Positions 23,373 through 35,570 are shown, counted from the stretch's first letter. The stretch is 64,000 bases of DNA from Boswellia sacra (GCA_013180625.2 SNVD02005093.1:157049-221048), one strand, 5' to 3'. The notes: a model not told the origin generated them from the letters alone. Translations and numbers: made by a program.

Positions 23373-23643
23373 TGACACAACCTCTTCTAATTTATTTCCT
23401 TTCTAATAATTTTTTTACTTTAGGAATATTTTAGTTTTAGATGTGTTCTATATGTTGTTTAATTTGTTGGCTTTATTTGGTTAGTACGGGATTGTGGCTT
23501 AATGGGGGGATTTCTTTTGCTCTTAATAAGCTAGGGATTTGTTGTAAAGGTTATCAAAGAGTTACCAATATTACCAATAAAAATTAAGCTTATACAATTA
23601 AACTTTTCTGTCAAACTAGTGTTTCTTCTTCTTGGTTTTTTCA
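23373..23643 (+). repeat. 3' LTR of the chromovirus (271 bp)
   Basis: Starts TGACACAACC and ends TTTTTTCA. Its last 70 bp match the 5' LTR remnant at 18899-18971. The next five bases (GAATA, 23644-23648) run straight into a CACTA transposon, so the target duplication cannot be verified. Confidence 0.85.
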
Positions 23644-24979
23644 GAATACACTACAAGAAAGATGCTCATATTTGACGGTCAAAGGTCGCCAAATAAATAT
23701 ATAATTGGCGGTCAATAAAATGACACCAATGGCACCGCTAAATATAGTCTATTTAGCGGTCAGTCAAAACACCAAATATATTCACAACCATATTTTTCAC
23801 ACAAAAGCGCCCAATGTAAAGACATAAATACTGTAATAAATATGCCATATTTGTCACTTTTTATTGTCAAATTTGGTAGGTTGTAACGGTTATATTTTTG
23901 AATTGAAACATATTTATCGTTTTTTGCCTGATAAATATAGTTTTTGTAACAGTAATATTTTTGAATTGAAACATATTTATCGCTTTTTACCCAATAAATA
24001 TGGTTTTGTAACAGTAAAAATTTTTTGAACTTGACAATATTCGTCACCTTATGAATACCAAGTATGAATTTTCTGTCCGGATATATACTTGACCTTTTTT
24101 GGTCGCTTAATATTGTCGAAGATCAATAAATATACAATACTCGGCTAGTGCTCTTCCGCCCAGTATTATATATTTATTTATTTTTGCATATGCTGTATAT
24201 ATTTGTAAAAATAAATATCTAAAATTTTTTGAATGTTACATGTAGTTCATTGAAAATCAACTCCTAAAACGTATAAATCAACAAATAAATGAACCAAATG
24301 TATAACATCATTTCCTCAGTGATGCTATGTCAATGCCAAAACATAGTACAAAATCAAATGATGCTCTCAAATCAAAATATTCAAATTCAGCACCACATGA
24401 ACTACAACATTCAAAGCACTTCACTAACATCCAAGTCATTATATAAAGCAACTAAAACAACACTTCATCAACAATAGTCTAAACTCCACACATACAAGAG
24501 AGGTGCCTACCCTTTACTAATTGACTCTTTCCCACCAAGTGTCTGGATAATATGCAGATTCTGGTAAGCACTAATTAATGAATCACAAAATTCAGATCCT
24601 ATACAAATTTCTTGTCACAAACTAGCAGGTCATGGAGAGAGGTGCTGGTGAAGAACTCTCAAAATGCACAGGTTTTACACTGGTCTTCCCTAAGGAGGGG
24701 ACAGGGGTACCTTGTTAGCAAATAAAAGATATGGGTTAGAGGTCCTCTCAACTCAGTAGGCAGCAACCATTATTAAAGCACCTTCATTTTTATTGTAGAT
24801 CAAAAACCTATCCATCTCTCAAACTCCTACACTGAAAAAAATGGTAGCTTAAATATTGGCTGAATGTAGACAATTAGAATCTCCCTCAATCAAAAGCAAC
24901 TTTTATAGCATATCCACCTGAATAACATGGAAGTCTTGTTTAACAGATATTTTAAAGTTAAAACTAAACTGAGACTCCT

Positions 24980-26100
24980 TTGTGGCACCAATAATAACAG
25001 AAGATACATTAGGATTTGTAGCACACCCAGCAATTGCAAGTTGAGCTAAAAAGACACCAAGTTCATCAGCAATTGGCTTCAGTCCATTAACTTTATTCAG
25101 CACATCATCGACCAGTGATCAGTTAGCTAGATTCTACAAGATATTTTAAGTAAAAGTTCATTTTCAAACAAAATAATTAATTAGTACAAATTAGAAATAA
25201 AAGAAAAGGTTAAACAAATTATATGCCACAAAAGATTTTAGGATCAATAAAACTTATGCATAACACCACTAAGAAGAAATAAAAAAAGGAGAATAGCATA
25301 ATCATATACTTCCAAGATTTTAAGATTTGCAAGAAATTATTCACCATAAAACCTTAAGCTGACATCAAATAGAAACAGCATCATAAATCTTATGAAATGA
25401 TTATTAGTTTGAAATAACTTTTAAGCAGACATCAAATAGAAATGGTATAATAAATCTTAAGAAATTATCATCAGTTGGAAACTTTTAAGAACTGGGCTTG
25501 AAAATTTTCATACTCTTTGATTGTGAATGAATCACATAATCATTAGGTAAGAGTAACATACAGAGAATAAATCCATCGCTACTTCGACAAACTGACATGA
25601 AATCAAATCAATATATTTCATTTAAAGTGGAACCAAAAAAATATTAATTCATTATATACTTTAGCACTTGGATCTATTACCACATGGTGAGGATTTTAAT
25701 CAATTTAAAAATTTCAGAAAGAATACTAGACAAACATGGAATCAGACCATGCTGAAGAATCTAAAATGCAGAATCACTTGATATTGACGCGAAAACTGTC
25801 TAGACAATGCATGTTATTAGGCAAAAGGTATATATAATTTTCAAGCAAGTAATTAGCAACTTTGTAATTCATGTAGTTAGTAATTTACACCAATAAGAGC
25901 ACATAATAATAGTGGATTATAGCAACTAAAGTGTATCAAATCCAATCTAATTACTTTGTAATTTTCCAATGCAAATCGATTGTCAAGTTGTATAATTCCC
26001 TTATTGTATTTTCCAGTGAGCACTCCAAAAGCAAGTGGACTCCATGTGGTGAGACCTAGCCCATAGTTGTTGTAGAGAGGGAGGTACTAAGATTCAACCT
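24980..26100 (-). pseudogene. Captured potassium-channel beta-subunit (KAB1-like) fragment
   Basis: KAB1 is an aldo-keto-reductase-type cytosolic partner of plant voltage-gated potassium channels. Two exons are seen. The first, 26100-25955, reads YLPLYNNYGLGLTTWSPLA, then GVLTGKYNKG and RFALENYK, with a GT donor directly after. The second, about 25131-24980, reads SLVDDVLNKVNGLKPIADEL, LAQLAIAGCATNPNVSSVI and IGATKESQ. The retained intron between them shows capture at DNA level. A stop lies before YLPLYNN and another before SLVDD. The W usual in AIAWCA is G. The N-terminal NADPH-binding half and the C-terminal end are absent, so it cannot make a working protein. Confidence 0.85.
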
Positions 26101-27433
26101 ATAACCATACAACACATGAAGAAGTCATAACAGAAGGCACACAAATAGAAGGCACATAGTTAAATTTTAATAAACGCATACACATAGAACAGAAGCAAAT
26201 CCATATCATGGACGCTATAACTGCAGGGGCTGACATATTATAAGCCAAAGGCATTTGACTGTTTCAAAATAGTAAATGCAAAATGCATTAAAGAGGGGAC
26301 CAGAAGTATAGTGGTGTCAAAGCAACCAAGAAGCTCGAAGTTGAACATCAAGCATGACACCTAACCACATAGAAATATTCAATTTAATTTCCTCTAGATA
26401 ATAGCCAGTAACCCAAATTAAACCTACAGACTAACAATTAATGAGACGATAAGCAGTTGAAGATGCCCTTACTTCCTACATATTTCATCCTTAATAGATG
26501 GATGGCAATCATTTCCAAAGGCACTAAGGAGTTGACATAAGAAGTCACTGTGAGTGACAACTACAATCTCTTTCTCTTTTCATCTCTACAACCTGGATCA
26601 ATTTATTAACACGAAAATGCAGGAAAATTGTCAAGAATAAATTTGATGCCAATTCTGACTAATCAATTACAAAGGAAGCAAGCATACAAGGACTGAGGTC
26701 ATCCAAATTACTGTAATATTATACTCAAAATGATAAAATTATCAGTTCACATGTGAAGGTATTATGAATACCATGTAAAACTCAAACGTGGTATAACCAC
26801 ATAACAACTACTAGAAAACAATGAGATGGTAGTATTAATTTGTTGCACGTTATTTTGAAGTCTAAATTCTTTAACAAGTGCATGAAAACCCTACGACAAA
26901 CTACATTAGTCAGAAAGTTTCCCTGTTACTGCATGCCTATTAATTGTGAAAATTTTCTGCTCTTTTCCATGTACTTATGTTGGAAAATAAAGAGTCTTAA
27001 ATACAAGAGTTTAAAATGAAATAAACATAACTAATGCAAAAATATAGATTTACAGGCTGCCAACTAATTGCTACATGAGCAATCAAAAATCGAATGGAAA
27101 CGAATTTTGACTGGTGGGTAAGCATCAGAGTATTCCAATCCAACCCTAATATGAGACTTAATATAAAAAAAAAGACAAATTTTGTCAAAGTGCACAATGG
27201 TGCACACGCATGAAGTTTGTCATCCACAATTTATATTGGACATACAAGGTAAAGATATAACAAAATACCAACCAGCACATATTGAATAGACAGTAAAATT
27301 TTTACGATTAAGAGCCATCTACCGAGAAAGAGTTTGCTTTTTTTTTTTGTTTTGTTCCCTTAAGATGAAGAGAATAAGAACAGATTCCATAAGAGAATTG
27401 TACATTATTTGACCAGCCTTTATTAGTACATAC

Positions 27434-28218
27434 CAAACGTTCTCGACAGAGCTCAATTGCTATAAATGGTGGGTAATTTAAACTTGAGATTACAGAACGG
27501 TCACTGTTCCCTGCTTTTTTCACTATTAGTGGAGTTGCATCTATTCCATCTGTATACCATTCACCACCAAAGACGCCTACTGCTGTTTGCATAACTCTGC
27601 AAGTCAAACAATGTAAATCATAACTTGAATACATTACCACATGTACAAACAGTGATGACAATATAGCATAATCAAATTTTTTGGAAAGTAACACCCTTAA
27701 CAAAGGAGAAGTAATGACCAACTCAATTCTTTTGGAAAGTCCAGTTTCTCGAACATGCTTGTGGAGGTTATCAACTTGGCATAACATGGTACTATAGAAT
27801 TAATCATTCTGAAGAATATATTAGTCTCTCATTAAAAATCATAATCCTAAAAGAAGTAGTAGTATGCTAGAATGATGCAAATTCTTAAAGATAGAATTGA
27901 AAACCATCTATTTCGGACCAAGCTAGAGAATGACTTTTAAGATTCTAAAATTCACACAAAATTAAAACCAAAGATTCTTTTCTTATTGATATACAAAAAA
28001 TTAAGCAAAATCAACCACACTCCTACTAGGATATTGTTAGGGAAAACATTCTAAATACTTGGCAACATCATAGGACCTAAAAATTGATAATCAAACAATA
28101 TCTCATGGGTGAGTACCTGCTTCCAGCCAAGTGGGGTAAGTTGTGCATCACAATAGTCAGAAGACTTATAATCATAACTGTTGCCTGCTGCATTATGAAT
28201 ACCCTGAGCATGCCTCAC
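27434..28218 (-). pseudogene. Captured phosphoglycerate-mutase-like gene fragment
   Basis: Three exons of a histidine-phosphatase-superfamily protein resembling plant phosphoglycerate mutase-like proteins. Exon at 28218-28117: VRHAQGIHNAAGNSYDYK to LTPLGWKQ, containing the phosphohistidine motif RHAQG, bounded by a clean AG acceptor and GT donor. Exon at about 27774-27695: VDNLHKHVRETGLSKRIELV to SPLLR. Exon at 27596-27434: MQTAVGVFGGEWYTDGIDAT to ELCRERL, with a GT donor. The segment before RHAQG and everything after CRERL are missing. The exon joins around SPLLR do not keep an obvious frame. Retained introns show capture of genomic DNA. It has the same strand as the KAB1-like fragment but is unrelated to it. 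Confidence 0.85.
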
Positions 28219-29040
28219 CTGCATTCAATATTGAACAATACCATGATTAATTTCAAGGTTCAAACCTCTAAATTCATATATATAAAATAAAATAAAAAAG
28301 CTATCATGGTGAGGGCACTAACTAGGTGAATAGTTTTACATCGATGCAATGGATACAAACTTGTACGAGTTATGAATCCATACGGTCTGCACTGCATGCA
28401 AATATAACTGAAATTCAAGATTGCAAATTAAGAGAATCAATGTAACAGCCTAAGTTCATTCAAGTTTACAAAGAAACTAGATCTTGGTTTCGACTCTAAG
28501 GAAAGGGTCTATATATATTAAACAAAAGAAACGTTGTTGTTGTGGCAGCCGAGAAGTGTTGTGGTTATCGAGGCTTGAAATGGTAGTTGAGGGGACAAAT
28601 GAGGAATTCAGTAAATTTAGAAAAGTATATTGTAATAAACTAGTCATGGTTTGTCTAGTATGGTTGTTTACTATTACGAGGTTGAGCTCTTTGCCAATTT
28701 GGTCCCTAAAAAAACGTGAAGAGTTCCAACTATGTCGGGTGGTTGTCCTCTTGATATGTAAATGTAATATGCCATAATCTACTTGTGTATAAGCCTAAGC
28801 CTAAGACATTGTTTTGGACTAGACATTGACTAAAAATACAAACACCCTTGGAGTTTGCCGCTACATCCCCACAGGCAGATGAAATTTAAACTTGACCGTT
28901 GATTCCTGATTTTGACAGACCTCAAAGAAGTCTCTTTCAACAAACCAAAAATTTTTGCTGTAAATATTAGAATACCCTTAAACTTTTTTTTAAAAGAAAT
29001 TAATGAATAAAATAAATAAAAAGAGCTTGTCAAATCCAGT

Positions 29041-29240
29041 GGACTTAAAATGTTTTCTACCGCCGCCGCCACCAAAGCCTCTGTATTTCTCCCAAATCCC
29101 TCTTCTTCCTCCTTACTCTGTCAAACCAAAATCCTATAATATCTGCCATAATTTCCATTGACGATAAGCTCCCCGACGTCATTCTTTCTTACTTCTGCTA
29201 TGTGGGGGAGCTCCAAACCACGACCATCTACTCCCTCACA
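29041..29240 (+). other. Possible captured F-box-like fragment
   Basis: A plus-strand reading gives IDDKLPDVILSYFCYVGEL and then YSLTSN before a stop. The LPDVILSY pattern resembles the start of an F-box domain. It is short and directly next to a CACTA-type terminus. I cannot exclude a chance match. Confidence 0.3.
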
Positions 29241-29284
29241 TCCAATTAAAAATTTAAAAAAAGAAGGGCGCAGTATAAGCCCAG

Positions 29285-29297
29285 CTTTCTTGTAGTG
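29285..29297. mobile_element. Extra CACTA-type terminus inside or beside the element
   Basis: CTTTCTTGTAGTG is the exact reverse complement of the 13-bp left end at 23649-23661 and is followed by ATA. It may be the true right end of the 23649 element, or the end of a second, mostly lost CACTA element. Confidence 0.6.
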
Positions 29298-29307
29298 ATA
29301 TTACTGA

Positions 29308-29527
29308 ATTTACAAGACAAACACAACAAATTAAGCAAACACAAGTGACGATTTATTCAAATGAAGTAAATATGAAGCACGAACCTTAGCAAACACAAGT
29401 GAGTGACGATTTGGTCAAATTAACCAAACAAATTAAATAAATGTAAAGCATGAACCTTTACAAACACAGGTCAATGACGATTCATTCAAATTAAGCAAAC
29501 AAATGCAGTAAATGTAAAGCATAAACC
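29308..29527. repeat. Tandem repeat, about 70-bp unit, three copies
   Basis: Units begin near 29308, 29387 and 29457, each with CAAACACA, GTGACGATTT (or AATGACGATTC), AAATGTAAAGCA and GAACC-like ends. Confidence 0.8.
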
Positions 29528-30612
29528 TTTAATTAGATGTGGACCATTATTTCCAGGTTAAAGATTTACTTTAAGCTAACAACTTGAGTGAGGACATGGA
29601 GCCGAGTCGTGACGGAAGAGGATGGAGTCATGGAGGAGAGCTACAACAAAGGATAGCCAGGACTTGGAGGAGAGCCACAAGTAAATAGGGTGGAGCTGGA
29701 GGTGGCCATAATGAAAGATCCTGGAGCGAAAGTGAGAGCCAACGATGGTGGAGTGGAGGAAGCCTGCGAGGGGCGACAATAGAGTGGAGGAGGTTTAGGA
29801 ATTAGGGACACGTTTAGGGTTGTGAAGGTGAGCTTCATTTTCTTTATATAAATTTGTCAAATTCTAGGAAATCCACATCAATTAAAACTTATCAAAATCA
29901 TCCCTAAAAATTACAGTAAGTCCTTATATTTCATAATTTTTCTTATTTACACCATTATATTCAAAATTTTTTGGAGCAGTAATTGTTTTAATTTATTTTT
30001 TAAAATAAATTATAACATTATTTACTTAAACACAAATGTTATTTATTTGAAAATAAAATTTTATTTGAGATTTTTAATTCCTTAATTAATATAAAAAATT
30101 TTAACTAATGTGATTTTCATCACTTGGAAATTATAAAATAATTTTATATATTTCATGCAATTTCCACATTTAAAATTTTACTTTTTTATAATCCAATATT
30201 TCAAATTTATTATTTTCATATTAACAATAATATTGTCTTTTATTCCAAGTTCTTAAATATATTTTTTAATTTTTTTAAAAATAAAATTATAATATTTAAT
30301 TATCATTTTGATATTCTTAACTTCTTCATTTTATTGAAATTTAAAATATTGTATTTACATATTTGAAAGAGAAGATGAAAAGTTAGAGGAAAATTTGAGA
30401 GGGAAAGGGAAAAGATTAGATATTCACATACTGGTCACACTTTAATAAAAATGTGATAAATATGCAATCAAATAAAGACAAAAAGTGACAAATAAGATGA
30501 ATAGGCAAGTTTGACTTTCAGACCAGTTTTATATTTCTCACTTTTTAAAAAAGAAACCGCCAAATAAAAAAATTCTAAAGTGACAAATATGAAAAAAATT
30601 CTTGTAATGATA

Positions 30613-31283
30613 CGACCTTGAATATGCCAATGATTCTCAAAAAGTTGACGGGAAAGTTATAGTCGCTACTGATTATGGTGATGAGTTGGTGCTGATGACA
30701 TTAATTTAGTTCAATGTGCATATGTGGAGGAGTGGAAGAAAGGGTTGGGTTCATGTTTCTGGTTTTGATCATCCTTTTTCTAGGGATGTTATTTATCATA
30801 ACAAAAAATTCTATATTTTGATGGCTAATACTAGTCTTGTAAGTGTAGATCCCGAGACTTTGAATAAGAATACTGTAGCTATGCTTCCACCACATAGAAG
30901 AAGATATTATGGGCGTAAATCTTTTGCAAAGTCAGGTAACAATTTGTTTATGGTTGATAAGGTAGAGTATTCTTTCGGAAGATGTTGCATAGATATTTAT
31001 AAGTTTGATGAAGAGACGCAAATGTGGCATCAAATGAATGGAATAGGGGATAATGCATTGCTTATGTTTCAAGAAGGTAACTTCTTTGTTTCATCTAAAG
31101 AGTTCAATGTATTTGAAGGGAATTACATTTATTTACATGGAAGAGGTCAAAGCCATTTTGATTATGGTTGCCCTAAAAAGGGTGCTATGATTTTTAGCTT
31201 TGAGCATGGTAATTTAGGCTATCTCATGGATTTTCCCTGCTATTCTGAGATGTTCTGGCACCCAACTTGGCACTTCCCTAAAT
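30613..31283 (+). pseudogene. DUF295 (KIB1-like, F-box-associated) gene, 3' part
   Basis: The open frame reads DLEYANDSQKVDGKVIVATD, a stop (TAG at 30707), then MWRSGRKGWVHVSGFDHPF, RDVIYHNKKFYILMANTSLV, FDEETQMWHQMNGIGDNALL and FSFEHGNLGYLMDFP. This is the DUF295 beta-propeller-like domain of plant F-box-associated proteins (KIB-type, thought to be substrate receptors for ubiquitin ligases). The last exon ends with a GTAAGC donor at 31284 after WHFPK. The N-terminal part, including any F-box, is cut off by the CACTA element ending at 30609 and the gypsies beyond it, and the early stop supports loss of function. No ATG start belongs to the preserved frame. Confidence 0.78.
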
Positions 31284-33386
31284 GTAAGCGTTTCTATTTC
31301 CTTCTCTCATTGCACTTGCCATTGTGATGGCTAAAAAGAATTTGTGTGTTTCAGGAGTTGCCTTGATTTTAGACTTTGATTGTTTATTTAGAAAGAACTG
31401 CGCCTATATTATTTGTTAAGTTACTGTTGGAATTTGATTTCTTCCCTATATTTAGGATTTATGACCAGATTTTGTGAACATTTCAACTGCTTAAATTGAA
31501 TAGGTGGGATGGAAGAATATATACCTCTTGTATGTACTGATTTTATTCTTCATTGGTTGTTTTCTTTTTTTCTCTACATGCTTTTGAGTATGCAGGTTTA
31601 GCCTTCTCTTTTTCTTGTTTTTTGCATATGCTGCATAATACCTTCATGATCCTTATTTTTTCATAATTCAAAAGACCTATCTAAGAGGATCTTTGACCAT
31701 AGATCAGGTATACCTAGGCCAATAGCTTGCAAGTGTGACCCCAAAGAATTGGTTACACCTAATAAAGTTAAACCTTCGACCTGATGTTTCCTTAGATGAG
31801 AGCCAAGTGACTTTACCATTGAGCCAAGCCCTTCAGTTGATTCTAGCTCTAGTCATTCATGTCATGTTTTAGGGAATAGTTTCAAACTCCATGATCTCTC
31901 TCTTCTCTCAGCAAAGTTCATTAACACAGGTTGCTTTGATTTCTGATATCTGTCTTTATTGTTTCCTTTTTATTGTTTCCTTTCTATTGTTAGCTCTAGA
32001 AAAAACTTACATCTCTATTTATCCAATCCTTTATGGATTGTATGCCCTTCTTAATTGTCTGCAATTTTTTGAGCAATCCTCTATTGTGTTTTCTTCCTGT
32101 TACATCATCAGTTCCAATGATTTTATTTTATTTTATTTTTTACTTGAAACCCTATATATTACTTTTTATTTAATTAATTAGAAATCATGGAACACGATGT
32201 TGTCTTTATCTATCTACTTATAAATCTGAAGCATGAATCCTTCAAGAGGAATATGATATTTTGTCTTCAAACTCTAAAGCTAATAGTGAAATTTCTTTTC
32301 TGATATGTATTATATGTCAAACATGTGCTTTTTGCTTTCTCATGTTACTTATTTTCCTTGTACAATGATAATCACTTATTCAGTTCTTCCCCTTCTTGTG
32401 TTATTTAATTAATTACAATGCAATAGTTTCTTTTATTGGGTTGTTTTTGTGTGCCTTATAGCAGATTCAAGTTTGCAGTAGCCCCATACTTTGGTATTAT
32501 AGAATATCTCACAGGTTTTTTCAGCCACCACCAACTTGGCTCATGCCCAAGCCCAAATGTAAGTTTCTTCTCACCCTTTCTACTCACGTTCTCTAGTCAT
32601 ACATGTTTTAAATTGAAATTGAATTGTAGCAATCTTCATTATGATAGTTCAAAAAAAATTGTGCATTTAAGGAGTTGCTTTGATTTTGAGTTATTTATTT
32701 AGAAAGCAATGCTGTATTTTTTGTTTAATTGTAATTAGGATCTAATTTCTTGGTTAAAGTGAGGATTTTTAATTTGATTCTGTGAGCATATGAATTGCTG
32801 ATACTAAAAAAAATTGGCTAGAAGAATATAGACTTCTTCTGGTAAAGATGAATTTAATTTGTCCAAGTGCTTATATTGACTTTTTCTTTATTGCTTGGTT
32901 TTAAATGTTATTGTTTTTCTTTGCTCTTTTCCTTTCTCAAAGCTATTTTTTTCCTAGTTTTCTTCGATTATAGAAATGGTAATCACTTAATCAGTTCTTG
33001 CCCTTTTTATGTAACTAAACTAATTGCAAAGCAGCACTTTCTTATATTGGGTTGATTTTATGTACCTTTAATGAGTAAAAAGCTTAGAGATGGGAGCAAT
33101 CTTAGTGTTATGAATTTCTGGCTTTTTATAGAAGCATTCAATCTGAGATATTGACAAAATTATGATGAAACAACCAGAAGCTAGAAAATCAAACAAGAAA
33201 ATAAAGAATATAGGAACATTAGATTTATAGTGGCTCGGCCAATCAAGCCTATATCCACTTTGGAGATCTCAGTAGCAGCTTTATTCTAATCAACAATAAC
33301 AAAGAAATACAAGAATATCAACAGCAATAACAAGGATTTAACCTTACAGCATCCCTATGCATATCGATAAGATAACTACTAATATT
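31284..33386 (+). other. Intron/3' region of the DUF295 gene with internal duplication
   Basis: Non-coding, T-rich. A candidate terminal exon at 32525-32558 (CCACCACCAACTTGG, PPPTW then KPK) sits between TTTCAG and GTAAGT and resembles the exon end at 31262-31283 (HPTWHFPK). What follows each one is similar (AGGAGTTGC then TTTATTTAGAAAG near 31352 and 32669), so about 1.27 kb looks tandemly duplicated. A second similar pair is near 32370-32460 and 32970-33070. No other gene was recognised. Confidence 0.5.
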
Positions 33387-33932
33387 TGATATATGCCTTT
33401 AAGGAAAGACTAATAGACTTGACCGTGGACAATCTTCCACAAGGGTGGGGGTCGTGAGTCTAATGCATATGAATGCCGAAAGTTTGCGCAAGAGCGTGAG
33501 TACTTTGGTGCAAGAGCACAAGTTTATTTCCTGATCATAACAGGATTTCTTATAACATAAGTAATTGGCCTATAAGCCTTTTACTATAAATAAGGGACGT
33601 GTTTTTCAGTGTAAAATAGTTCTAGGAGAGCAGAAAAGAGAGAGAAAGAAAGAAGGTTAGGGTTTAGAGAGATTATGAGTTTCTTAAAGAGAAAGAAACT
33701 GAATTTCTTCTAGTTGTCTCTTGTAAACACTCTTTATCTCTTCTTTTTCACCATAGTGGATTGATCATCACCAACAACGAGATGAGGATCACATGTTGTG
33801 ATCTGAACTAGTATAAATCATTGTGTTCTTGTGTTCTCTTTATTTTTACTTTGCTTGGGTGTGTGCTTAATCTCCTAAATTAATTTCGCAATAAGCTACT
33901 TGTAAGTGTGTGTGCCACTCTTTTTCACAACA
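33387..33932 (+). repeat. Putative solo LTR or LTR fragment
   Basis: TGATATATGCC at the start and CACAACA at the end give TG...CA. Inside is a TATA box CTATAAATAAG (33584-33594) followed by a TCT-rich stretch and a GTGTGTGCTTAAT U5-like part, an LTR-like layout. Flanking pentamers do not match, and no second copy is in the window, so this is tentative. It shares GCGCAAGAGCG with the gypsy LTR at 44127-46766. Confidence 0.45.
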
Positions 33933-34570
33933 CTTAGAAATCAATCATGCACTAGGAGAAAATCTCAATATTGTATTCGTTTAGAAGAAAAATAAAAATT
34001 GTGTTACAAATTCTTAAGTTTGCAGTGGCTTCCTACTTTGGGCTGTTTCAGTTTTAAGCCAATGTTGCCAGCATCAGGATTTTTCTTGTGATTTTTCTTT
34101 TTCAAGTTTCTTGTTTTATGCTGGTTTTGCCTTGTTGTTTTTATTTGTTGATGATTGATGTTTGACACCATCAGATTTTCACTAAAATAAAGGCTTTTGA
34201 TCATCTCCAAAATGTAATATTCTACATAAAACCAACATAACTTATCGATTTAACTGAAATATTGTAACAACCATATGGGAACATTGAATATTTAACTATG
34301 TTTTGCTTTTTAACAAGAAATTTTTTATCGTGACATTCTCTTTATTGGATGGCTTGAGCTGTTTAATTTGCCATAAAGTATTGCAAGCTATGTTTAACGT
34401 AACTTTTTATTCTTTTCTTTGATAAATGGCATTGCATTTGAACCTAATTATTACAGCTTCACCGCTAGAAGGGCCTTGTTGTAGCAACACGAAGATTTGA
34501 ACATCTTGTAAAGTTTGTCCAGATCTTACAACTCGTAATGATGGTCTTTGTTTAATGTTTTCATCATATA
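33933..34570. other. Intergenic stretch, no gene seen
   Basis: AT-rich. About 34000-34060 weakly resembles 32460-32500 (AGTTTGCAGT then ACTTTGG), so it may be a further piece of the duplicated DUF295 3' region. Confidence 0.4.
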
Positions 34571-34599
34571 ACTACAACAAAAAAGGTCTTTCGTGTCGA

Positions 34600-35160
34600 C
34601 CGAAAAATGACAAATATCAATATATATGTCGGTCCTCGTGCGACATAAATGGACCTGTCACATAATCTATACGTGTCACTTGGTCAAACCGACACAAAGA
34701 TATGTGTCATTCACAAACAGACATGTATGGAGCAAATATGTGTCATATTGTGTTAGATTGTACCAAATATGTGTCTGGCAATAACTGACACAAATATTGT
34801 GTCGGTCAGAAAACGACACAAAATATATATTTTATGTGTCGTTTTTTGGCTAACATCCTAGTGTCATTCATTGACTGACACAAAAGGGCAACTCTTAAAA
34901 TTATATGTGTCATTTTATGACCGACATTCATGTCTGAAATAAGATATGTGTTATTTTATGTCCAACATTAAATAATTTCACCAAGTGACACAAGTTCACT
35001 TTATGTGTCATTTTTAGGCCAACATCCATTTTCATTCACTGAGTGACACATATTATATCATTTTCGGGTAACTTTTATGTGTCGTTTTTTGGCCAACGTA
35101 TACTTTTCAAAACATATAATACGCATCAGCCTAATTCAGGCTGACACATATTATATATTT
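34600..35160. repeat. Left subterminal repeat zone of the CACTA element
   Basis: Many copies in both orientations of TATGTGTC, TGACACA and GTCGTTTTTTGGCCAACA. Arrays of this kind near CACTA ends are known binding sites for the element's DNA-binding protein (TNPA in En/Spm). Confidence 0.75.
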
Positions 35161-35570
35161 TTTATTTTTATTTGTAAAAAAAATTTAAGTTGTAAATATA
35201 ATCAACATAAGCTAAGCTGAGTCAACACCAACTTAATGCAGCCAAAGTAATAAAACTCCAGGTATGCAAATATTCAAATGACTTGGGCAGACACAGTATT
35301 AAAAGTTCAGACTTTTCCTTCACAACTTACAGTTTTAGCAAAAATTTTCATGCTACAGTTTCAACAACTTCACTTATGGTTCACATAAATAATTAAAAAA
35401 ATCTGCAAAGTGATTTATTCTCACTGTTTCGTGTTCAATATGTAGTAAGAATAAAAAGCAAGCATTAGTTCTGCAAATCATTGCATCTAGTGCACGCTAA
35501 TTCTATATAAAAATGTAAATCTATAAGATATTAAAACAAGAGGAAACAGAAGAAGGATATATTAACCTCT

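Larger units (their letters stand above)
18899..23643 (+). mobile_element. Decayed Ty3/Gypsy chromovirus with short LTR
   Basis: Plus-strand order: end of 5' LTR (18899-18971), primer-binding site, gag, protease, reverse transcriptase, RNase H, integrase, chromodomain, polypurine tract and 3' LTR of only 271 bp. Order plus chromodomain define a chromovirus, and the short LTR fits the Reina lineage. About 200 bp of the 5' LTR are missing where the Tat-type element abuts, which fits insertion of that element into this LTR. Many stops and several frameshifts make it inactive. Confidence 0.85.
23649..30609. mobile_element. CACTA transposon carrying host gene fragments (Pack-CACTA)
   Basis: The left end CACTACAAGAAAG at 23649 is preceded by ATA. 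The right end at 30609 reads, reverse-complemented, CATTACAAGAA and is followed by ATA, giving the 3-bp target duplication typical of CACTA elements. Subterminal motifs are shared by both ends: GGTCGCCAAATAAA and TTTGTCACTTTTT on the left, ACCGCCAAATAAA and AAGTGACAAATATG on the right. No transposase was recognised, so it is non-autonomous. The interior carries minus-strand fragments of at least two unrelated host genes with introns. A better-matching terminus, CTTTCTTGTAGTG, lies at 29285-29297 and is also followed by ATA, so the true right end is ambiguous. Confidence 0.78.

Noticed and set aside
29576..29838. Minus-strand frame starting MATSSSTLFTCGSPP, like a transit-peptide first exon
   Set aside because: Short, stops early, and no mature-protein homology follows; may be a captured 5' piece but not supportable.
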